NCBI GenBank assembly: GCA_030685235.1
Contig: MU839187.1
Span: 92,536-156,535 of the forward strand
Length of the DNA: 64,000 nt
Reading direction: 5' to 3'
Origin: Copromyces sp. CBS 386.78
Taxonomy: Eukaryota > Ascomycota > Sordariomycetes > Sordariales > Sordariaceae
Position 1 is the first letter of the stretch. Every line of letters starts with the position of its first letter. Of the stretch, positions 55,397 to 64,000 are shown in pieces. The translations under genes and the position numbers were made by a program. A model generated the notes under the pieces. That model was not told where the DNA came from, made no database searches, and was given only the letters and a program-made list of their open reading frames with translations.

Positions 55397-57942
55397 TTAA
55401 CACGTTGCTGCTGCCAAATCACACGCCACCTCCACATAGCCTTCCCAACCCGAGCACCACGTCGCATAGTCGGTAGCAGACGTGGCAAAGTGGCCGGCAA
55501 GTTTATGCTGTGTAACAACCTCGTCTAAGAAGTTCTCTACATTCTTCTTGATGGCATCTTTTTCGCTCTTTTCAGCACCTTCTCCGCCGCCGGTGTGATG
55601 ACCTTCTGCTTCTTGCTGCTGGGGGCGGCAGCCACTGCTACCTGCCTGGGTTTTAGGACCACAACCGCAAGTGTGAGCTACTGCTATCGCTTTCGCCCGC
55701 TTCTCGGGGGTCAAGAGAGCGAGGTTAGCGCTGACATAGTCACCCGAGTCCCACCAGGCGGCGAGGCAGTTCTCGAATACCACCACGTAATCTACCAGGC
55801 GAGAGGAGAAGAAGGCGTCGGACGAGTCGGCTGAGGGGAAGATGCCTGGGTTGTGGATCACGATTCCCGTTGTTGAGGGTGTTGGGGATGATGCTGACGA
55901 AGAACTGTTGTCGTTGCTGACGTTGCTGCTACTGTTGCAATGGCTCCGGCGAGATGCAACCTCGGTAAAGCCGGATCGTACAGTGTCTGTTATGCACTGG
56001 AGGTAGTCGAGATATTTGGTGTCTATTGGGACTTCGTCGACAAAGATGCCGTCCAAGCGGATCGCCTGTTTTTTTCAGACAAAGGTCAGCTTTACAATAC
56101 GGTACAAGTGGTAAGTACGGTAACTTTGGTACGACTGATACACAAAGCGCTGAAACGAACCACGAATGTGGGTTCGTGCACTGCACGCTGTCTCGTATCG
56201 ATCGCCACGGAAGACCCCCTGTCCCTGTCAGCAACGCATGCGTAGGCCAGGACAGGGACCACTCTAGTGTAGACAGACTCTTTTGGGACCCTTGTTTACG
56301 ATCCTCCCGCCAAGATCTCCGTGGGGCCGAACCGAGGTGGGAGCGGAGTTGTCGACAATCTCCAAACAAATTTCCGCTTTGGAAAATCTCGGTTGCTTTC
56401 CGCCGAGACATTGACCGGTACGCTTCGAAAGGACCTTGAGAGGTCTGAGAGCATCAAGACCCCACGGGACAAGGTCCGAAACTCGCTGGAGAAGCTGAAC
56501 GATGGAGAAACACAAGTGTGGCTCTGTCTCCAGCATCTCCCCGAAATAGAGCATGGTTCAAGGGCGTTTGGAAGTTTCAGCTGAATCATGTCCTTCGTCG
56601 GAAGTGGAGGGGCCCTCATTCGGAAAACAAGTGGATGTCAAGCTTTTCCCGAAAGCGAAGAAACAGAGAGGAAGGGATGAACTGGAGGGATGTTCCAGAC
56701 GGAGCGAGACTCTGAGCAATTGAGTCCCCGGTCGACTTCCGGTAAGTTCCCGGTCCTTATCCGAAGTTTTGTCATAGGGACTGTGCCTTGAGCGAGCAAA
56801 ATCGCCAACCCTGAAGAAGTGATCGAAGAGTGACGATGTCCAATCTCCCGGGACAGCTGTTCCTTGATGCTTTCCCAGAAGAAGAGCGGAGCGCAGACTC
56901 TTTTTTTCGTCTGAACAAGCAGGCCAAAGAGTCGAACAAGGACAAGCCCGATCGCTGGCGAGCACCGACGCACAGCGCGGGTTACCCGACCTCCGGGTAG
57001 CTTTGGTCGCGGGTCGCGGGCTCCCGGTGGGTACGGGTCGGGGTTGTTGTTGTCGACGGAAAGACTCCACCGCAAACACCGAACCAACCCAATCAAGGAA
57101 GTGGTCCAAGAACAGGCAACCGAACCGAGGAGCCAGGGACATCCCCGGTACCGCTGATCATGGCAGTTCCAGGCTCAAGTGCGATGAGCCCCGGCCGGGG
57201 ACAAGGTGCGGAACGAAAAAAAAAAGATGGGTTTCCAAGCGCCGGCGATCATAAGAACCATTGGTATCAGTGATCGGCGGCGGCTCGGCGGCCGGGCGCT
57301 GTGAGAATGGCCCTTGCCGGGCTGGAATGCCCGCTGGTTGGAAGGTTCGGAGGTGAGATTGCAACGTTGCTAGAGCACCATGGTTGCTGGTAGTGGCAGT
57401 GATCGCTGGTGTTTGCTGGTGATGGGCGATGCGATGCCCGATGCGATGCTAGTGATCCTGACGATGATGATGCTGGCGATGCACGAAAGTCGCCGAACAT
57501 TTGGACCCCAGATCGGCAACACGAATGCAACGCAGGGCAAAAAAAGAAGAGACCCTCAAGCCAAAAAAAAAATATTAGAAAGACCAAAGAAACTTGACAA
57601 ACTTACCCATTCCCCCCTCTCATCAAAATCCAACCACGCCAAATAATCCTCAACATCCCTCTCTATCTGCCCCAATTCCCTCTCCCCATAACTGCAATGC
57701 ACGTACCCAATGACCTTCACGTTGGGATAGACACCAAGGTCAGAAAGCCGTGAAAGAGCCGCGCGGTAATCGGCGTTGGGGATTGGGTAGTCCGGCCCCG
57801 GTCCGTTGCCGGGGTTGATGACCACCAGAAACTCTAGGGAAGGGTTCCGTTCCAGGGCGGTGGTGAGGGCGGAAAAAAGCGGGGACCAGCCGAGGCCGGA
57901 GGAGGAGGGGTAGATGTAGAGGGGGACGAGGATTGTGGACAT
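55397..57942 (-). CDS. sph3: Spherulin-4 family (GH135) polysaccharide hydrolase, 334 aa
   Basis: Two exons, 57942-57607 and 56065-55397, separated by a 1541-nt intron (GTAAGT...AACAG, phase 0). Splicing joins DERGEW to AIRLDGIFVDEVP, which restores the spherulin-4 fold. Exon 1 carries ILVPLYIYP, FLVVINPGNGPG, NVKVIGYVHCSYGER and DYLAWL; exon 2 carries GIFVDE, the family's acidic active-site motif, then FFSSRLVDYVVVFENCL. In Aspergillus, Sph3 hydrolyses galactosaminogalactan and is needed for its synthesis. No signal peptide or anchor is seen at this ATG, whereas Aspergillus Sph3 is membrane anchored, so an upstream exon may be missing. A Ser/Asn/Thr-rich loop and a Gly/Glu-rich stretch interrupt the C-terminal half. 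The long intron is odd for this genome; two separate gene fragments are the alternative. Confidence 0.8.
56066..57606 (-). other. Unusually long intron of the spherulin gene
   Basis: This is 1.54 kb where all other introns in the window are 53-99 nt. The composition is normal (not RIP-like), frames on both strands lack domains, and there are GATGC-type tandem repeats near 57424-57483. It ends with a CTGAC branch-like site and an A-rich tract before AACAG. An insertion into an ordinary intron, or hidden small exons, could explain it. Confidence 0.55.
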
Positions 57943-59169
57943 TTTTTGGAATTTTTTTGTGGTGAGGTGAGGTGAAAGCTCGTATTGATGACCGATTTGA
58001 GTGGTGAGGTGTGAGTGGTGAGTGTGTTGGCGACTGGTTACTACTGGTCGTGGTGAGGTTCCGAGCAAAGGTTGTAGTACCGCTCGGCGATGCACCCGAT
58101 GCTCGATGTGATACGGAATGTGGGATACGGGAGTACTGGAGTAGGGGACGGAGGTAGGTTCGGTAAGCAGGTGTCCGATAATAGATGTGTATCAGTTGGT
58201 CGATTGTTTGTGTATCGAGCGCAATGGTCGGCAACAAAGAAACAGAAAAAAAGGATGTGATGGTATGTCAATGATGTCAAAGGTGCAGAAAAACCGATGA
58301 GAGGAAGAATGATAGTTTAGAGAGTCTTTTTTGGTTGGTGTTTGCGAACTCTTTACGAAAGAAACTCTTTTTTTAAAGCAAAAGATTTTTCGCGACTCCG
58401 ACGGTATATCATGATAAGATACGATGTCGGCGGCGACCATGCGGCGAAGGTTCTTTTGTTGCAAACTGGCCCGTCGCTGGCTTCCACTTGGTGATACGAC
58501 AACGGAGCGGCCAAGGAAACATGGTGATGATCTACGTACTAGAGGTACAAATACGGGGTTTGCTGGCGTGCTGGCCACTGGGGCACAGGCTGGGCTTTGC
58601 TGGGCTTTGCTAGGCTTTGCTGGGCGAACTGGGCTACGTCGGGTTCATCAGTGGGCTATGTGTGATGTGTGCGCTGTGATTGTGCTGGGTGCCGCCGCTG
58701 GCGCGCTGGGCAAGGGAAAGGTGTGTGGAATGTCGGGTGTGATGGATGTGGTGGTGATCAGCAACAACACAACCCACATGTTATTATCGTGAGTTTGACA
58801 ACAACTGCGCTAAAACAAAAGATCGGATGAGGTACAGCATTGAGGTATAATACCACTATGTGGATATGGCGGTACTTGATGTACAGTGAAGGTACATGAT
58901 GCAATGTACTAACAACGAACAATGATGACAACTATCACAGCTGGAAAATGAAGCGACAAGAAAGTTCTAGTGCAACTCGCATTTTTTTCTTGCTTTTTTA
59001 CAAAGGCCCGCCAAATAGATCCCGATAGAATACAGGTAGATAGATGGTAAAGGTAAGGTAGTAAGGTAGGTATAGGTAGGTAGGTTATCCAAGAATCCGA
59101 ATCCGCCTCCAAGACATGCCAACGAATCACATGCACTCAATCAATCCATCACTCATCACTATCATGGCC
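57943..59169. other. Intergenic, spherulin promoter and ega3-type gene 3' flank
   Basis: There is no gene. Three or four direct copies of TGGGCTTTGC lie at about 58590-58625. A short hydrophobic frame at 58041-58280 (minus) was considered as a possible missing N-terminal anchor exon of the spherulin gene, but no splice pair was found. Confidence 0.5.
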
Positions 59170-60228
59170 CTAATCCTCATTATCAGGTGTACTAGCGACC
59201 TTGGTCTGAGCAACCTTTCCATCGCAATATTCAACCCACCCATCCAGATCCATGCCCTTCAACACGGTACTGAAGTTATCGGCGCCCTCGGCGCCGCACG
59301 CCTTGTCGCTATCCTTGGGCTTGATGGACTTGGGCGCGCCGCTGGGGTACTCGATATGGAACACGGGCTTGCCGGCCGCGGTGAACTTGGCGAAGACGTC
59401 GCACTCGCTGTACTGGGCGCACTGCTCGTTGACGGAGAACTGGACAACATCCAGGACATCATCGATGATACCGCCGGCGTTCTTGAGACCCATGGCCAAA
59501 CCACGTTTGGACGCCTCCTTGGCTAGGAAGCGGACAAAATCAATGGTGTCCTGCTTGGTGAGGTCCAGGCCGTTGTCGTTGTTGTAGCCGTCCACGTTAT
59601 CGGGGTCAACAGCGTCGCACTTCATGGCGACGGCAATGTCCAGGCGCTTGATCATGATGTTGCGGACCGAGGTGCGGCGGATGTCGAGCCACTTCTCGTC
59701 GGGCCAGCCGTCCATCACCTTGCCCAGGTCGGCGTCGACGAAGGAGCCGGCGTCGGGGGTGTAGGGCTCGTAGGAGCCGGCCGAGAAGTAGCAGATGGCG
59801 CGCTTGCCGAGCGAGTGCAGGTTGGCGATGACGTCGGTGTCGCGGTGGATGAACATGTCGAAGTCCCAGACGGGCACGTCGGGTGTCAGGGTCACCGTGG
59901 TCTTGGCGTTGGCGGCGGGCACGTCGAGGACCGAGTTGAGGATGATCTGCCACTTGGTGCCGACGGCGGGCTGCCAGACGGTGCCGTTGGGGGTCACGGG
60001 CGACTCGGTGGGGCTCGGGGTGGAGGGCTCATTGTCCTCATCGCGGCCGTCGTGATCTTTCAGACCGAGACCCAGGCCGAGTCCGAGGGCCAGACCGAGT
60101 ATGACGACGACGGCAGCGGCGATGGAAATGAAGAGGATCTTGCGGGATCGGCGCCGGGGTTGTGGGGCGCCTCCCGATTTGGGGCCGGCCTCCTCGACCG
60201 ACCGGTCGGACTTGGGCGTGTCCGCCAT
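59170..60228 (-). CDS. ega3: Membrane-anchored GH114 endo-alpha-1,4-polygalactosaminidase, 352 aa
   Basis: Intronless from the ATG at 60228. Residues 1-30 are cytosolic and basic (PRRRSRK), residues 31-56 form a membrane anchor ending in a GLGLGLGLGL run, and a Pro/Ser/Thr stem (65-85) leads to the GH114 barrel. Family features: WDFDMFIHRD, RAICYFSAGSYEPY, KWLDIR, MKCDAVDPDNVDGYNND (acidic residues 205-213), GLKNAGG and PVFHIEYP (Glu293). GH114 enzymes cut alpha-1,4-linked galactosamine stretches; in Aspergillus Ega3 the membrane-anchored enzyme cleaves deacetylated galactosaminogalactan. The type II layout is the same here. It lies just upstream of the spherulin gene on the same strand, 1.2 kb away. 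Length and motifs are complete, so it is probably functional. Confidence 0.94.
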   Translation of the reverse strand: MADTPKSDRSVEEAGPKSGGAPQPRRRSRKILFISIAAAVVVILGLALGLGLGLGLKDHDGRDEDNEPSTPSPTESPVTPNGTVWQPAVGTKWQIILNSVLDVPAANAKTTVTLTPDVPVWDFDMFIHRDTDVIANLHSLGKRAICYFSAGSYEPYTPDAGSFVDADLGKVMDGWPDEKWLDIRRTSVRNIMIKRLDIAVAMKCDAVDPDNVDGYNNDNGLDLTKQDTIDFVRFLAKEASKRGLAMGLKNAGGIIDDVLDVVQFSVNEQCAQYSECDVFAKFTAAGKPVFHIEYPSGAPKSIKPKDSDKACGAEGADNFSTVLKGMDLDGWVEYCDGKVAQTKVASTPDNED

Positions 60229-62650
60229 GGTGTTCAGGATCGGGGATCGGGGGATTGATTCTTAACCAGTTATTACTGTGTGCGGTATGCGCTATGCAGC
60301 AGCAACAGATGGTAGTATGCAGTACAGTATAAGTGAAGTGTGTAACAAGTGCGTGCAGCCAAAGACGACGCGGACGCGGAAAAGACAGGCGCGCAAGGGA
60401 TTAAGACGGATACGAAGTGAAATTGAGAAGCGGAGAGAGCAAAGAAGGGCAAAGATTGACGAGAAACTCGGCTGTTCGGAACGGGCGCAGAACCTGACAA
60501 ACACCAGGGAAGAGAAGACAATACGTGTGTCGACGACGGGAGGGATGGGGTAGGAATGATTAACGGATTGGATCTTTGCAGTGGATATGTATGTTGGTGC
60601 AACACACAACTCGTGACAGAGAGTCTGTTGGCAGCAAAGCGGTGAGTTTGACCAATCGAGGACGGTGGAAATAAAGGGACTGCACAAACACTGGCTGGCG
60701 ACCTCTGACGCCTACGAGTTTTTGTTTGGTTGTCGACGCAGCTTGTCGAAGGCTTTGTCTCAGAGCCCAGAACTCATCTGCCTCGTCTATGTACCTCACC
60801 TCACTGCCACTGCGCAGTGCAATGGTGAATGTTGCCTTATGTCAAAGACAATGTGATGCATGGAAAAGCGGCAGTGTTGTTGTTGTTGTTGTTGTTGGCG
60901 TTGGTGATATTGGACATGTTACTGAACATGGATATCGTGTACTGCGTTTAGTTGACTTGGTATCCTCTCTTGGAGTCTTGTAGTCTCCGTATTATCCGTA
61001 TTCAGCTCATCACTTTGCTTGGCTGCCGTCGACGAGGTGGAGGAGGACGGGAAGGTGAATGGAAAAAAAAGAGCGACCCGGCCTCAAACCCGAACGAGAA
61101 GCAAGCACGACCGGACACGGCGGCACCGTCCGAATTGATGGGATCCAGGCCATTACAGTGCAGGCGCAGTCTTTTGTTGTCGCTGCCTGCAGTCCAGTCG
61201 CTTCTCTGGCCCCTGCAGTCTGGGCACCCTCCATGCATTAACAGTGAGTGCTCCTTGCAGTTTTTAGTGCAACAACAGTTGGACCTCCTGCGTCTTGGCG
61301 TTCGGGTCTTGGCTCGCCCGGTTGGGCGCTGTCAGCCTGTCATTGATCGCTATAAAAGAGGATAGTGCAATGTAACCTTGATACAGTGCTATTCAGGCGT
61401 TCGCTAAACCGCTGAGGACCCCTCTTGAAAACTTCTGGTCGTTTGCAAGTACCGGCGGCTCGGGGGCTGAAATCTTGGGACGGCACGGTATTTGTGTAAT
61501 TCAGGGGTCAAACTTGTTGACCTCCTGTTTCTCAAGAAGCCCCCTAGCAAAACATCCCGTCATGGTGGTCGACACCTTCACAATGTTTCGACTTCAATGG
61601 CTCGGGGAGAACTGCAAAAGAATTCACATAGCAGTCATATCTGGTCGGTTCCAGATGGATGTGAGATGGAGTTCAACAATCAACATCACGCCATATCCGT
61701 CCGTCTCCGATCGCCTGTCTCACGCCCAATTGCCCGCCCCCGTATAAGGTAACATAGCCAACTATATGTGATAATGGCGGCCGAACTTGTGCTGTAGGTC
61801 AGCAATAAGTTAGTGTACATGCAACTATTGACCGACTCACAAAAAGCTGACGAGGCAAATCACGAAAAGCAACGAGAGCCGTTGTCCTTTGATATTGAAC
61901 CCCCCCTCTGTGTAACAAGCCGGGGCATCTGGGCAAGCCACGCACCTTAGCCCATTGTTACCATCGTAGCCCATTGTGGCCGTATTCATCCCCCTCTTGC
62001 CCCTCCTAAATCCCCTGGATCACTTCACTGGATGCTTCCCCTGGCCTGTTCCCCAGCTGCATGTCCACGTTGACGCCCACTCGACGCCCCCTCCGGATCC
62101 CCATCCTGTATTTCGCTATTTTTTCTTTCCATCTCATCCCAGCACGTCTAGCTCCTCCCCAGACCCAACCTTCTTGGCGTGGAATCTTAGTACCTAGGAA
62201 TTCAAAACTTGGCATTTCCAGTAGTTCAATCTCAGCCCCCGAAAGATTGCTTGCATGAGGCCAGACACGACGATGGAACTGGACCTTTTTCGAACTGCTC
62301 CCCAGGACAGGACAGGACCCCCAAGAAAATTTCAGCTCGTCTGTCTCTTCCACATCGAGAGAAGGCCGAACTGCAATGGTCCACGACTAAGGGAAGTGGG
62401 CGGCGTGGCATGGGTAGATAATCCCGTTCGATAGTCTAACCGGATCCAGCTGAAAAGAGGCTGACTGCTTTGAACAGCTTTGTTGTCCGTCATCTCTCCT
62501 CCCAACATTTGGCCTCTCTACACTAGCATCGGGCCGGCCAAAGGCTGCAAGGTATCATCAGACCATTCGGATATCCCTATTCTAGTCAGGAACATGGATC
62601 CATCTCCATAGTAGACCGACCCAACGACATGGTAGCCTGCTTACTACGGT
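60229..62650. other. Intergenic region, no gene seen
   Basis: It contains the ega3-type promoter and 2.4 kb with no domain-bearing frame. A GTT triplet repeat of about seven units lies at 60877-60899. Confidence 0.6.
60877..60899 (+). repeat. GTT/TTG trinucleotide microsatellite
   Basis: About seven tandem TTG units are seen directly. No gene overlaps it. Confidence 0.85.
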
Positions 62651-64000
62651 AGCTTGTAATATAATCTGTGCCACATGGCCCCCTGACCCAGATTTGCCGC
62701 CTGCAAGCAGCTGCAGCCGGCTCCGATAAAGCCCCGCATATATTTGCCAAATTCTATAAGCGAAATAGAAATTGTAATTGTATATACGTAGATCGCCGTG
62801 CCTTACATCATATACGTACTCTTTATTATATCCACCTCTACTACATTATACCTATAAATAATATCCCTTTATCGTAAAATTATAATGATTAGTCTTCGTT
62901 CGCCTTCTATTAACGTTTAGAAGGTCGTAGGTACTTCGCTCCCTACGGCGCCTACTAAATTCGGCGGTACTTTAAAGTAGATAATTATTTAAGTTATTTA
63001 TAAATTAGAGAAATATAAGAGTAATTTTGCTTGTAATATTATTGAAATAGCAAAGGATAAAGTATTATTTTGCTTTAAGCGACGATATTTTAAATAAAAT
63101 TAATATAGTTTTTAAGGCGGAAAATTCGTTCGCTTTTAGGTCCTTCGTACAATTTTATAAGGTACCGATATAATACTTTTAGTACCGAAGCCCGCGTAAA
63201 ATTAGAAGGCGTACGCTATAGCCCTATATTTAATTAAAAAAGGTATTACTACCGGCCCTTATATTCGTTGTACGAAAGATAATACTATAATTATAATAGC
63301 GAAAGAGTACGTTATCCCGCGTAGAGCGCTTAATTATATTTATACTAATTATTATTATAGTGGCGTAATTAATAAATACTCTAACCGTTTTAGTAAGTAT
63401 TTTAATAAAAGAAAACGAATAATAATATTTTACTAATAACGGAATTAAATGAGGAGGTAAAGAAGTAAAAGGAGAATAAAAAGGTTATTATACTTTTTAA
63501 AAGTATTAAGGATAAGTAATTTAATAATTACTCGCTGGAGAAGATGAATATTATGCTTGGTGTGCTTAAGGGTGTTAAGGCTAAGTGTGAGGGCGGTAAT
63601 AATAAGTAGAGATAGTTTTTCTTAATGTTTAAGATTGGTAAAACGTTGTTGTTTTTCGAAAAAAAATTTAATTAAATATATTCTAAGGAACTATATCTAA
63701 TTTTAAAAAAGAAATATTCTAATTTATTTATATTTTACTTTATTTCTTAACTTCTTTATTAATATTATTAGTAAAATATATTTTTTATTTTTAAATTTAA
63801 AAATTATTTAATGAAATTTTATATTGAAAATAATTATATATTTTCAACTAATTAATATTCAATTTTACTTATATTTTTAAAAAGCAAAATATATTAAATA
63901 CTTTAAAATATATTATTTATTTAACCTAATTTTAATTTTATATATATTAATATTATTTTTTAATTAATTTCTTCTTTTTAAATTAAAATATTAAATTATA
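62651..64000. other. Strongly AT-rich RIP-type relic DNA at the right edge
   Basis: From about 62700 the sequence becomes TA-rich, with no open frame longer than about 70 codons. The final 350 bases are almost only A and T. It looks like a heavily mutated transposon or heterochromatic block that continues outside the window. No family could be read; a short AYGAY-like stretch near 62940 recalls zinc-finger hAT proteins but is not enough. Confidence 0.65.

Noticed and set aside
56558..57142. 194-codon minus-strand frame inside the spherulin intron
   Set aside because: It does not continue the spherulin fold, the composition looks random, and it has no family resemblance; kept as intron.
62651..63640. 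hAT-type transposase in the right-edge relic
   Set aside because: Only a few residues could be aligned by eye; not enough to name a family.

Overview
The window looks like nuclear chromosomal DNA of a filamentous ascomycete of the Neurospora/Sordariaceae type. Genes are protein coding, with short GT-AG introns carrying CTAAC/CTGAC-like branch points, GC-rich codon third positions and long intergenic spaces. Three islands of extremely AT-rich sequence contain transposons whose codons are full of C-to-T and G-to-A changes, the hallmark of repeat-induced point mutation (RIP). The species is inferred, not proven. No tRNA, rRNA, CRISPR array or organellar sequence was recognised.

Left part (1-16 kb): a HET-domain gene (minus), the anthranilate synthase component I gene (trp-2 type, one intron, CPC1/Gcn4-type site upstream), a single-span membrane protein with a Ser/Arg/His-rich tail, a cytochrome P450, a 50-residue Cys-rich small protein, a type II membrane glycosyltransferase-like protein, and a bacterial-type D-alanine--D-alanine ligase homologue, very unusual in a fungus.

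Middle (16-33 kb): a 3.4-kb RIP-mutated Fot1/pogo-type transposon with 94-bp terminal inverted repeats and a TA duplication, a second HET-domain gene, a large fungal AAA+ ATPase (three exons), a roughly 0.49-kb MITE-like element, and a STAND/NACHT-like protein (four exons, one GC-AG intron) that seems to lack a P-loop. HET and STAND-like genes beside transposons resemble a fungal non-self-recognition/accessory neighbourhood.

Right part (33-64 kb): genes that match the galactosaminogalactan (GAG) exopolysaccharide cluster known from Aspergillus. They are a giant 2887-residue membrane glycosyltransferase with a C-terminal PelF-like GT4 domain (gtb3/gt4C type), a UDP-glucose/GlcNAc 4-epimerase (uge3 type), a spherulin-4/GH135 hydrolase (sph3 type) and a membrane-anchored GH114 endo-galactosaminidase (ega3 type). 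The logic is: the epimerase makes UDP-Gal and UDP-GalNAc, the giant enzyme polymerises and probably exports the polymer, and the two hydrolases trim or clear it. The deacetylase expected in such a cluster (agd3) is not in the window. The cluster is spread over about 27 kb and contains a new-looking six-cysteine secreted protein and a RIP-killed Tc1-type transposon. The right edge runs into strongly AT-rich relic sequence.
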